A stretch of DNA of 64,000 bases. Origin: Schistocephalus solidus (Eukaryota > Platyhelminthes > Cestoda > Diphyllobothriidea > Diphyllobothriidae). This document shows positions 46,336 to 56,220 of this stretch, one piece after another. Both the position numbers and the translations under genes were made by a program. How positions within the stretch are numbered: the first letter of the stretch is position 1; the number at the start of each line of letters is the position of its first letter. The DNA lies in contig WEDG01002035.1 in NCBI GenBank assembly GCA_017591395.1, forward strand, positions 62,001 to 126,000. The letters run 5' to 3'. Below the pieces are notes generated by a model. That model was not told where the DNA came from, did no database searches, and saw only the letters and a list, made by a program, of their open reading frames with translations.

Positions 46336-46641
46336 ATTATTGATAAAACACATGGTATGCACCGTAAAGCACTCAAAATAAACTCCTTTTCGCAAAGACT
46401 TTGACTCTGGTTTGGTTTAAGGCTTATTCAATAGTGTGTAAACTCTGGAGTTTGATTTAAGTAAAAAATGCTCTGTTGAATAACTGGCTTGAAAAGTGTC
46501 CGATTTTACTTAAAAATATACGTATTTTGGCAAACAAGATGTTGAATACAAGATTTTTTGTTTTTTAAAATTAAATTCAACTAAATTATCACTTTACCGG
46601 ATAGGATAAGGGACGGCATAACATATAGTTCCCTACCAGCA
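46336..46641. promoter_or_regulatory. Probable 5' flank of the DUF4806-like gene
   Basis: AT-rich, with no coding signal. The reading frame of the first exon meets a TAA near 46580 with no earlier in-frame ATG, so the promoter or a non-coding exon should lie here. No clear core-promoter element was seen. Confidence 0.3.
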
Positions 46642-48157
46642 ATGGCACCACAACGGAGACTAGCTGGCTGGCCGACGGCACCACCTATATTGCAGTAAGA
46701 ACCTTTGTAAATATTATTTAGACCTAGGAATGATGAAAACGTACCGGGGCCATCCATGCCTTGCAGTCAGTCTACTCCCACACAACCTCCCCAGCCGTCC
46801 ACTTATCAGTAAGCATTTGTTACTAATGTTTACCTCAGAATGATATCTGACCAACTCGTAGATGTATTTTCAACGTTGAAAAACGAACAACAAAAAGAAT
46901 TTGATTCTCTACGGTAATACTTTTCGAAAAGTTGTAACCAATCAACTAGGAAAAGAGTTGATTATATTACGGAGCATATTGTTCGCAATATGGAACAACA
47001 AACTGCTCTTTTGAAAGAAATACTGAAGGAAGTCCGGGCGACGGCTGTGCCCACCACGACTAGCCAGTCCACTTTTCGTCTACCCCTATGCACCGAGGAC
47101 GAATACAATGAGTTCATTGGAGGAATGAGTAGAACACCTGACTATGCCAATGAGGCGGTTTGGATATAATTTTTTCGAAAAGTCATTTGTGATTTTTAGA
47201 TAGAAAGGCTCTCTGTTGTCGGCGGAAGAAATGATAAGGAATTCATCCGCAATCTATTAACATGCATTATTGGACCGCCACTGTGCATGAAGTTCTGCTG
47301 GGGTGGATCCAGTGAAAAGCGGTCATTTATTGGCTGCCCCCTATATACATTGTTTACTGGTAGGTCATAACGTTTTCTAAGGTTTGCAGAGGCCCTAAAG
47401 CGACATACCACCTTCAATAACTGTTCTGCCGAAGTTATTCGCAGAACAGCAATTGACTGGTTCCATGGAGCCAGAGACAGGTACGGTGGGAGAGCGAAAC
47501 GCCGGGAGGCAATTGAGAAGGTAAAACTACTCCATTGAATTGATCCAGCATACTTATTCAGCTTCCGGAATGCCTCAACAGTGGTCCAAATTGCACAACG
47601 CAGTCGACTTCAGAAAACATGGTAAGTATCTCAATGTCCTTACACCAACATATTTCTTATTTTTGTAGTGATATTTATTTTTAATCCTTTACTTTGTTAT
47701 TTTATAACTCTTTTTCATAATGTTCTCCACGGTTACCAACATATTTCTTATTTTGTAGTGATATTTATTTTTAATCCTTACTTTTTAATTAATAACTCTT
47801 TTTTATAATGTTCCCCACGGTAACCAGCATATTTCTTATTTTTGTAGTGATATATATTTTTAATCCTTACTCTGTTATTTATAACTCTTTTTCATAATAT
47901 TCCCCACGATTACCAACATATTTCTTATTTTTGTAGTGATATTTATTTTTAATCCTTACTTTTTAATTAATAACTCTTTTTTTATAATGTTCCCCACGGT
48001 AACCAGCATATTTCTTATTTTTGTGGTGATATATATTTTTAATCCTTACTTTGTTATTTATAACTCTTTTTCATAATATTCCCCACGATTACCAACATAT
48101 TTCTTATTTTTGTAGGAACCACCACCGGATAACGCCAACCATGTGGACCAACATTGA
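46642..48157 (+). CDS. DUF4806-like protein gene, eight exons with mini-introns
   Basis: Exons deduced from splice signals and frame: 46642-46694, 46722-46808, 46839-46913, 46950-47157, 47200-47359, 47390-47520, 47562-47621 and 48116-48157. Every intron is GT-AG; the first six are 27, 30, 36, 42, 30 and 41 bp. Phases agree at all seven junctions and give 271 residues ending in TGA. Residues 1-50 are Pro/Gln-rich and 51-100 look coiled-coil. About 113-225 resemble DUF4806: the F-R-L-P-L opening, V-G-G-R near 148-151, F-C-W-G-G at 173-177, and a helical E-V-I-R-R-T-A block. The function of DUF4806 is unknown to me; it is abundant in some invertebrates. The gene has no in-frame stop, so it may be active. 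The start at 46642 is the only in-frame ATG after an upstream stop. Family assignment is by recognition, not by search. Confidence 0.75.
47622..48115 (+). repeat. Minisatellite intron with repeated 3' splice-site modules
   Basis: The last intron (donor GTAAGT at 47622, acceptor TAG at 48113-48115) consists of 89-90-bp units. Each ends in CATATTTCTTATTTTTGTAG or a close variant, with AG at 47667-47668, 47757-47758, 47846-47847, 47935-47936 and 48114-48115; at 48024-48026 the TAG has become TGG. Two alternating monomer types make a higher-order period of about 178 bp: one has TTTTTAATTAATAAC and CACGGTAACCAGC, the other TTGTTATTTATAAC and CACGATTACCAAC. Only the last acceptor joins the coding frame as modelled. 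Confidence 0.9.
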
Positions 48158-48425
48158 CAAGTTTATCCAACGCATGTACAGTTTTATTTATTTTTTTATA
48201 ATAAACTACTTTGCAAATTTCATCTCCACATATCCTATTTCATGCGTGAGTGGGTACTTCGCAGGAATGGCTTGAATGAATCCAAACGTAAGCCATATTA
48301 ATTGTTTAAAATTGGGCCGTTAATAGAACAATAATTATGGGTATATAAGTAGTGGCCGATTAGGATAGGGAAGGCTATGGGCGCTGGGCGTACGGTATAA
48401 AGGATAAGGGGCTGCTAATGCGAGG
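48158..48425. other. 3' flank of the DUF4806-like gene
   Basis: AT-rich with AATAAA-like strings (ATAATAAAC near 48199). The frame continuing to 48275 is a shadow in another frame of the last exon. No other gene. Confidence 0.35.
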
Positions 48426-48427
48426 AA

Positions 48428-48590
48428 ATCGTGGGGTCCCGCTGCGCAAATTTTTTTCCAGTGAGGGGGCCAGAGGGGGCCACACCGTTCAATTTGCCCC
48501 GTCTGGCCCCGCCAGTTAGCCCCACCTGGCCCCTTTATAGCCCCCTCTGGCCCCCTGGGCCAGAGGGGGCTAGGCGGGGCTGGTTCTGGT
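48428..48590. repeat. GC-rich cluster with GGCCAGAGGGGGC repeats and a perfect hairpin
   Basis: AGCCCCCTCTGGCCC (48539-48553) and its exact complement (48557-48571) form a 15-bp stem with a 3-nt loop. The same GGGGCCAGAGGGGGCC motif occurs at about 48467-48481, and looser C-rich versions (GTCTGGCCCCGCC, CACCTGGCCCC) lie between. It is sharply different in composition from the AT-rich flanks. No protein fits. Several G runs on the minus strand could allow quadruplex formation. Confidence 0.9.
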
Positions 48591-48950
48591 AGGGTTGTGT
48601 ACCTTATGGAACAAAATTGTGATCGTGTTAACTGTGAATTTTGGAATTTTTAAAGCATGTTCGTTGTTTCTAGTGTTCGGATGTTGGTTGCTAACATATG
48701 TACGTTGTCGTCCTGCGTAGGTTCTCGGCCTCTTACTCTATCATCCATCAATCTGTTAATGGCAATGCAAACCACAACGAGACGATACAACAAGCTCCTC
48801 TGGTACCTGGTTCGAAAAACCCCTTTTACCTGCACCTCCCACTTTTTGTCCAACAAATCCATTAACGCCTTCTACCTCATGATTATGGATGTCAAACTCA
48901 GTAGCTATCAACCATGTCGTAAGCCCACCTTTTATGTCAGTGACTCCATT
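48591..48950. other. Spacer, possible decayed 3' part of the next element
   Basis: Frames of 98 and 70 codons on opposite strands are unrecognised. On the minus strand the RT tail of the following element would be expected here but could not be read. Confidence 0.35.
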
Positions 48951-49117
48951 TAAAGTGCCAAGACCGACGGATTCTCCATTTCAAAGCAGTTTTCCTTTTA
49001 TTCCTACTGTTTACCTTCTCCACAAAACTTTATCAAGTCCGCGTCGTTGCCATTCCATGCCATCCGATCCGGTCTCAGCTGTTCAATCTTATAAACTTAT
49101 TAATCAGCCGGGCGAGT

Positions 49118-49743
49118 CTAAGTATGTCCATCTCTTATTTTGAGACGTTCCTCGCATCGTTTGGTCGTGTAGTTAGAGAAGGAATACACGCCTTTGAGGT
49201 CATTATCATAAATATAAGATTGAGAATGTTTAACTATCGATGAAATATCATTTATGAAAAGAAAGAACAACAGAGAACCTAACATGGTACCTTGAAGGAT
49301 ATTACTCATAATCGAGGTAGCATGTGAGTATGAGGACCCCATTAAAGCATTTGTTTTCGATCAGATATATATGATCTAATATAAACAGTAAGGGGACTAC
49401 GAAATCTTATAGCCTCTAGTTTAGCTAGAAGCCGTCTATGAGGCACTTTATCGAATGCCTTACTAAGGTCAAATTAGATAACTACTACAGATAGATGATC
49501 ACTACAAAGAGAGGTTAGTAGATTTAGAAAAGACATGTGGCAGGTTTCATAAGCGCGGCCCGGTAAAAAGCCATGTTGGAGGTTGGGAATTCGATTACTT
49601 ATGCGAAAATCAATAATTTGTTTTGCAATTCGTTTTTCAAAGAGATCAGCATGAGAAGGCGTTTGATGAACACCGCAATAGTTGTGAATGTCAGAGCGGA
49701 AATCAGATTTAAAAAAACTGGTTTTATAATAGAAGTTGGTCAA
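49118..49743 (-). pseudogene. CR1-like reverse transcriptase with altered active site
   Basis: 49743-49474 has K-R-I-A-K-Q-I-I-D-F and L-Q-H-G-F-L-P-G-R, followed by L-S-V-V-V-I. After a stop and frameshift 49342-49118 has Q-G-T-M-L-G-S-L-L-F-F-L-F-I-N-D-I. Then comes Y-D-N-D (49199-49210) where Y-A-D-D is expected. The first catalytic Asp is replaced by Asn, so polymerisation would be lost even with a repaired frame. Confidence 0.8.
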
Positions 49744-50499
49744 TAATCGGGTAAGAAACCGTTTTTGAGAAATACTGAGAATAATCTGCTTAGAAAAGGT
49801 GGAAAATCTCTAAGCTGTTCAATAAATGAGCTTGGAATGTTATCATTTCCAACCGAATGTGAATTTTTAAGGTGAACGTTTTCTTTTTAAATACTTGAAT
49901 GCGAGAAATTAATGGTTGTTAGCAGTGAATTTGAATTTTAAATCAGAGGAATTGAGGGAGTGAGGCTAGTTTCAATAGTAAAGTAGTTGGCAAAAACAGA
50001 ATTTAAAACTACTGCTTTGCCCAAATCCTCTGTTACGAAAATTTTGTTACAGTCAAGTAAAGGCGGAGTTATATTCAGATGCTTAGTCAATGACCAAACG
50101 TGGATGACTTGAGCAACAGATTTGGATAAATTGGCATCACTTAGTGCCTGAGACTACCCATGCCTAGCTCGCGCGGGCCTTCTTTTCAATGATAATTCAA
50201 GTATTTGTGCAATCCTTCAGTGAACTGAAAAAAGAGTTTTTAAACGGTTCGTTATGTTGCTTTCGGAATTTTTTAAGTCTGTTTTGGATAAAATGTGGAA
50301 CAGGAGAAGAGGCTGTATTTGAATTAAAAATCTTAAGTCGGATAAAAGCCTGGATTTTTCTGTAAGGCTCTGCAATAGCTCATGGTAAAAGTTTGGATCG
50401 TTGATTGAACATATGCTATGCCAATCTGGAGTGCTTATGAAATTATTTAAAATTCCAGATTACTGCATTTGACTTCAGGCATTGTAGAAAGGGAGACTG

Positions 50500-51150
50500 G
50501 AAAACAACAGTTAATTAGTACGTGATCACTTGTGAATAGATCATGATGGAAATTCATAAATAGAGGGTGGACATTATTTTAAAAATTTAATCCCAAATGC
50601 TGTCATTTCTAGTCACTGAACTAACCAGTTGGGACAAGTTTGGAAAGTTAATAGTATCGACCAATTTTTGAAGTTTTGGCGGAATGGAATTTGCCTGCCA
50701 GTCCAGGTCTGGCAGATTAAAATCGCCTACGATTATTTTGACATCAAATTGGGTCCCTGTAACTTTTGCATATAGTTTACAGAGCTTGCTTTCATTGTCA
50801 GGAGGATTAAAGACAGCCAATAACCGCTTTTTTATTGTGCGGGAGGATGACTGAAACAAAGCATACATTTACAGAAAAGGACAAAATTCTCAGCTGAAAA
50901 AGAAAATTTACAAAAAATGACTTAATAAAAAGAAGGCAATCACCGCCACGTTTTTCAGTGCGGTCTCGTTGGTACAAATTGAAATGATCTATAGCGAGCG
51001 TGGATTCGGAAATGATAGAGTAAACCCAGGGTTCAGTGATGCACAGCACATCTGAATCAAGCAAAAAATTACTGTTCTAAGCTCATTCATCTTTTTTACA
51101 ACTGATCTCGCATTGAGTGAGCGTATTCCTGAGCTGCAGGTTACGCACAT
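50500..51150 (-). pseudogene. CR1-like endonuclease domain
   Basis: Reads S-L-N-A-R-S-V-V-K-K-M-N-E-L in one frame near 51120, then D-S-D-V-L-C-I-T-E-P-W-V (51064 downward) and R-G-G-D-C-L-L-F. The next frame (50868-50587) contains I-I-V-G-D-F-N-L-P-D-L-D-W. A third frame reaches F-T-S-D-H-V-L-I near 50535. All catalytic blocks survive across three frames. Confidence 0.8.
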
Positions 51151-51350
51151 TATTATTTATAAAAAATGAAGATTTGGTGGCGGAGAAGAAAACTGGATAG
51201 ACAAAACAAATGGTGGGAAGAAAAATTGCTCAGGTCTACAATTTGTCGAAATTTTACTGTTAAAAGAACTGAGATTATTGTATAACGGCTTATTTGAATG
51301 AAAACCATGGAAGGGAAGGCTGTATTGTGGAGTGGGAAAGCTAGAGGACG

Positions 51351-52370
51351 GCATAGAAATGATTTTTTTTTGGAAAATTTCATAAATTTGTGGAAAACGT
51401 TCATTTAAAATAAGGAGCTAGTACATATATTGTTAGAAGAGTTTTAGGTATTCTCTTGAGAAGTGGTCATCAAAGTGATGTCACCATCGATGGCAAACTT
51501 TAAAAGGAAGCTTACCAAGTTTATTCTCCCAAAGCAGCCGCATTGATAATAGAGTGAAGTCAAAACTGGTGACCCATGAGCGAATTATCATCCTTTGCTC
51601 GTATATATTGATTTATTACGGCACACATGATTTCCCTGTAAACTGCACCTTAATGGTCTTTGCACATAGTGCACTAATAATATGTGTATTGATATAGCAT
51701 ATATTGGGCACCGTCAATCTTCTTAGAACACAGGAAAAAAAACGGAAAACCACAATCTTTTCCGCAAACACACCGACTTTGGTTTGCTTTTATTCTAAGT
51801 CAAGGTTGTGCCAACTGAGTGTTTGCTTTAAGTAAAAAACCGGTCTTCAACTGTATAATACTAGCATAATTCGAAAAAATTGGCTATACAGTTAGTATTT
51901 TCTGCTGAACCAGTTTGAAAATTCTCCACGTCTGTCTTCTGCAAAATTCTATCTGACCGATTTGCACGTTGTTCTGTTTTCCCTATCCACTTGAACTGAA
52001 CTTCTTTGTTTATTCATATCGACCTTAACCTTGAACCTTCGGGTGACCCTCGACCGTACAGGACATGCAAAAACCGGCGGGGTGTTTAAAAATCCCTTTC
52101 ACTTTCGTTTTCTTTTTCGATCCCCATCTCAGCGGCCGTGGCGGGAGTCGAGTCTTTGCAGTTCAACGACCTACATCCTTCGAAGGATCAATCGTCCGAC
52201 AATATCCCATTCTCTCTGTAAAGTCCACCGATTCAGGGAATTCAAACTTTTGTATTACCTATCGCTATTGAATCCCTTTTCAGATATCGTTTATCATTAT
52301 TAGTTTTCTACATTTCATCGATAACGTATTCTTGTGAATAAACCACCATCTAGACTTTACATTATATTTT
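51351..52370. other. Spacer and possible 5' region of the gypsy element
   Basis: AT-rich to about 52000, then more balanced. The 5' LTR and primer binding site should lie between about 51.9 and 52.35 kb, but no repeat of any block here was found 3' of the integrase, so no LTR is annotated. Confidence 0.4.
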
Positions 52371-52373
52371 TCT

Positions 52374-53200
52374 ATGAGTCTTGATTTGAATGAATCACAA
52401 CAGCAAGACAAATCCGAGATGGATGAATCTCTTTCAGAGCCTGCACTATTGGACTGTGATGCATCATCCCCCGTATCAGTGCCTAATATTGAAGGTGAGA
52501 GTCGACGTTCTAGTGATGGATGGAAGAAGGACGTTATATTGGTGGCAGCCTGTGTTAAACCCTTACTCACCTCTTTTATAGCCCCAGACGTCCCACAGTC
52601 AGAAACATCATAACCATATGACAGACAACTGCCCCGACCCCCTTCTAGCCACTGACGCTTACCAACCGAGCCAAAACCTTCATGAATGACTGATCGAACT
52701 CCACGTATTCCTCGCGGACATTCCCCCAACCAACCCCCACCCGTTATATGTTAAGATTCCTCTCTCCTCCAAATCGCAAACTTGCCCTTACTGCAGGAGG
52801 TAACATAAACACCACGTTTCATACGGCAACCGCTCTGTTTCCTACCCTATTCGACAACCAGTTAAAGTCCGGGGACCACCAATCAATGTTTCGCGAACCT
52901 TCGCCAGACTCGCAACCAATCTGAAGACGACTTCGCCTGAGAACTCCGTCGCTTAGCATCCCTTGCTTTCCCCAACCTACCACAGGTCGATCGAGATGAA
53001 CTCATACCACACCATTTTGTGACAGGCCTTCTCGATCGTACGACCACAAATATTTTCGTCTTACACCCACCACCAAGTCTGGCGGCCGAAATCCGTCAAT
53101 GCAAGCGATACGGTGATTTTGAGGCACATGCATACGTACAAAACATACCTAGCCTTGCCAGCAACACTCTTTCTGACGTACCAGCCCAACAGACTCGTCA
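52374..53200 (+). pseudogene. Gypsy Gag remnant
   Basis: 52374-52613 (79 codons) is an acidic, Ser-rich N-terminus. After stops, the frame near 52950-53090 reads L-A-S-L-A-F-P-N-L-P and H-H-F-V-T-G-L-L-D-R, blocks common in flatworm gypsy Gag capsid regions. No CCHC knuckle was confirmed. The antisense 149-codon frame at 52280-52729 is a shadow. Confidence 0.6.
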
Positions 53201-53339
53201 ACTGCCCGTCGTGTTCCCGAACTACACACCGGTTGGTCAATGTTGTGCTGCCTTCGGATCCCGAACCCGTCGCTGTGGACACAATTCCATCTGTAAGTCT
53301 AGATATTTTATCCCTTCTTGCGCCCAGATAACCTCAACA

Positions 53340-53480
53340 TTTCCACAACTTACCGTAAATTTTGACCACGCGGGATATAAAAAACGAGCACTTCTCGATA
53401 CGGGAGCTAATGTTTTAGTCGTAAATGCCTCTACAATCCCTCCATCCATATACACGATGGCAATCAGAGCTTACACTTGA
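53340..53480 (+). pseudogene. Gypsy aspartic protease
   Basis: L-L-D-T-G-A-N-V-L-V-V is the aspartic protease active site with the catalytic Asp at 53397-53399, in the open frame 53019-53480. The rest of the domain continues past a stop in other frames to about 53660 (L-G-D-D-F-L-like block). Such proteases act as dimers to cut the Gag-Pol polyprotein. Confidence 0.8.
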
Positions 53481-53906
53481 CCGAACCCTAAGACTGCCAA
53501 TAACACCCCGATGACAATCCTGGGTAAAATACAGTTGTCGGTGCGGCTATGCTCTACAACGATCCAACACGGCTTCTTAGTCACCCCCAACCTTGATTGA
53601 GATTTATTACTAGGGGATGATTTCCTCTCCACAGCAGACTGCAGTATACACGTCAAAGACCGAAAATTAAGCCTAAGAACTGCACCGACCCGTACGAGTA
53701 TATCGACAGAGACGAACACCGATCAGATATAAGAAGTGGTGATTGCCGCAGTTATGTTCCAACCCACAAATATTGACGAACTGTTATCCAAAATTCCTGA
53801 TTAAGACCCCCACCATCTGATAGCACTCAAGTTTACTGTACAAGCGTTCCCCGAATTGTTTGCCTGGGCACCTTCAGAAATCGGACGCACAAATTAAACG
53901 CGTCAT

Positions 53907-54509
53907 GTGATTGATATAGGCTCCGCCAAACAACTGTGGCAACCACCCCGCTGCATCCCCATCCATTATAAAGCCGAGGTCGAGAAGCTGTTAGGCGAAC
54001 TATTGAACGCAGACATTATCCGCCCTTCATCTTCACCATGGGCATTACCCATTGCCCTCGTCCCCAAGAAAGACAGTAAACTACGGTTTTGCGTCGACTA
54101 CCGGCGGCTAAACGCGGTTACAGTGCTTGACACTTTTCCGTTAACCTGTATTGATGATAAACTAGACGCTCTAGGTGACGCAAGATGGTTTTCAACCGAA
54201 GATCTCAAGTCCGGATACTGGCAGGTTGAAATAGACTCTAAGGATCGGTACAAACCCTCATTCACGGTACCCCAAGGCCTTTTTGAGTTCCAGACACTCT
54301 CTTTCAGATTATGTAACGCTGCCGAGACGTTCCAACGCGTCATGCAACAGGCCCTCCGGCATCTATTCTCTCACACTGGTCTCATCTACATAGACGATAT
54401 TATCATTTTAGGCCGCATTATACGCGAACACAACGCTAACCTAAACCTAGTCCTCACAGCCCTCAGAGATGCTGGTCTGACACTGAACCCTAGCAAATTC
54501 GTATTTTAA
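53907..54509 (+). pseudogene. Gypsy reverse transcriptase
   Basis: The 200-codon open frame has R-F-C-V-D-Y-R-R-L-N, W-F-S-T-E-D-L-K-S-G-Y-W-Q-V, F-T-V-P-Q-G-L-F-E-F and Y-I-D-D at 54388-54399. The usual F-G-L-C-N-A-P-x-T-F appears as F-R-L-C-N-A-A-E-T-F. The catalytic Asp residues are intact. A stop at 54507-54509 separates it from the connection domain (54510-54806), where L-G-N-R-V-S and F-V-G-L-A-S-Y-Y-H-R-F are readable. Confidence 0.9.
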
Positions 54510-54806
54510 AGACCAGAAGTTAGCTTTCTGGGCAATCGGGTATCACCAGGACAGAGTGCTGCAATCCCCGAAAAGATAAACTAAATTCAAAACTGGCCGA
54601 CACCGCTGAGCCAGACTGAAGTGAGGAGCTTTGTCGGTTTAGCGTCATACTACCACCGATTCACCCGCAGTTTCCAATGTATAGCCTCGCCCGTCCATAA
54701 AATGACAGAGAAAGGCAGAACATTTAAGTGGACCTCTGAATGTGACGATACCTTCAGTACACTGAAATAAGCACTCTGTTCAGCACCCGTCTTTACGCTA
54801 CCAAAT

Positions 54807-55172
54807 ATGAAAACCGACGCTCGACCTTTCATACTAGACTTTGAAGCTAATGGTTTCGCAATGGGAGCCGTCCTCTCCCAGACCGATAACCATGAATACG
54901 AACACCCCATCTGCTTTGCCAGTCACACGCTATCGAAGACGCAACAAAACTACTACACGTTTCGACGGGAATTGCTGGCTATAGTTACGTTCGTTCAACA
55001 TTTTCAACACTTCCTCAGAGGTTACTGCTTCCTGCTACGCACCGACCACAGGGCACTCAAATGGCTATATTCATTCAAAGATTCACTATACCAGTTAACC
55101 CGTTGGCAGGAAATCCAACAAGACTTCGACTTTGAATGTCAATACCGCCAGGTTCAAAGCATACGAATGTAG
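54807..55172 (+). pseudogene. Gypsy RNase H
   Basis: A 121-codon frame with L-D-F-E-A-N-G-F-A-M-G-A-V-L-S-Q (first Asp site), R-R-E-L-L-A-I-V (Glu) and L-R-T-D-H-R-A-L-K-W-L (Asp), the three acidic positions of RNase H. It ends in a stop shortly after the L-T-R-W block. The antisense frame at 54650-54910 is a shadow. Confidence 0.85.
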
Positions 55173-55479
55173 ACACTTTGTCCCGCCTAGGGCCCACTAC
55201 ACCACCTAACGATGACAATCAAATACCCATAGTGAACGCAATCAGTGTCGATGAACAGACACAAGATGTCTGGTCTTAAGCACAACAAACAAACCCAGAC
55301 ACGTCCGTTATATACCAGCACATTCTACAGGGCAGGAATAAGCCAAATTCACAAGAGATGCTCGGTTCCAGCCAAGGCGCAAGACTCCTCCTTAATCATT
55401 GGTCAAACCTCACACTAAAACACGACATCCTTTTCTACCGCGAACTACATACAAAACAGTTACGTCCCGTAGTACCGGG

Positions 55480-56210
55480 CTAGCCTGTCGAAAGTGTACT
55501 GACGAACCTCCACAAGGAGTTAGGACAAAGAGGACAGAAACAAACAGAGCTGTCAGCTAGAACGCGGTTCTGGTGGCCACAACTTCGGTCGTCTGTTTCA
55601 CAATTTTGTCAATCCTGCAACACGTGTGCTTAATTCAACTCCCCTATCCAATTGCCGAGGGCACCCACGCAACCGATGATAACTGGCTTTCCGGGCGAAC
55701 GCGTCGGCCTGGACATTATCAGACCTCTGCCAATATCAGTACGGGGTTACGAGTACATATTAGTCATGATATACTAGTTCACTTAATGGGTCGAAGCGAT
55801 ACCCTAGTTGCACAAAGATGCCCAATCCGTGGCAAATGGCAAAACCCGCGAATAAGTTAGCCGTTGGGGTGCACCCCTGGTATTCCATACCGATTGCGGT
55901 TCTAATTTCGACTCCCGGCTATTTCGAGAAGTTTGTCAACTACTAGATGTCCACAAAACTCGCACAACCCCTTACCACCCAGAAGGAAATGGGTTAGTCG
56001 AGGGAACCAATCGCACACTCAAAAACACACAACTAGCTTTCCTACAATAAAACCATGCACACGATTGGGATATCCACATTCCATTCTGCTCACTAGCTTA
56101 CCGCACTTAAATACACTCCAATACCGGCTTAACACCACATTACTTGAACACAGGTCGCGACTTACGCCTTCCAAGTGATCTATCCCATCCTCTACAATCC
56201 GTATGGATGT
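55480..56210 (+). pseudogene. Gypsy integrase
   Basis: Across several frames: H-K-E-L-G-Q-R-G-Q-K-Q-T and F-W-W-P-Q-L-R, then C-Q-S-C-N-T-C (the HHCC zinc-binding module, 55510-55630), a core beginning near 55700, and a final P-E-G-N-G-L-V-E-G-T-N-R-T-L-K block (near 55980-56020) holding the catalytic Glu. At least six stops break it. Confidence 0.75.
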
Positions 56211-56220
56211 GGTGATACAT

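Larger units (their letters stand above)
48950..51350 (-). mobile_element. CR1-like element of a distinct subfamily, decayed
   Basis: On the minus strand: endonuclease (about 51150-50500), a broken connector, RT (49743-49118) and an unreadable 3' part. The sequence is AT-rich, unlike the CR1-like elements elsewhere in the window, and its RT opening (I-A-K-Q-I-I-D-F, Q-H-G-F-L-P-G-R) differs from theirs. ORF1 was not recognised. Confidence 0.75.
52374..56220 (+). mobile_element. Ty3/gypsy LTR retrotransposon, internal region, degenerate
   Basis: Order on the plus strand: Gag (52374-53200), protease (53340-53480), reverse transcriptase (53907-54509), connection, RNase H (54807-55172) and integrase (about 55480-56210). 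Protease before RT and integrase last is the Ty3/gypsy order. There are many stops and frameshifts. No envelope-like frame was seen. Flanking LTRs were not recognised, so outer limits are unknown. Confidence 0.9.

Noticed and set aside
47640..48115. CRISPR-like array (regular 89-90-bp period)
   Set aside because: The units are contiguous tandem copies with no variable spacers, and the context is a eukaryotic intron.
48650..48953. Host gene on either strand (98- and 70-codon frames)
   Set aside because: No recognisable motif or splice chain; could be the unreadable 3' part of the neighbouring CR1-like element.
52280..52729. 149-codon open frame on the minus strand
   Set aside because: Antisense to the gypsy Gag region. 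No motif, and the plus-strand reading fits the element order.
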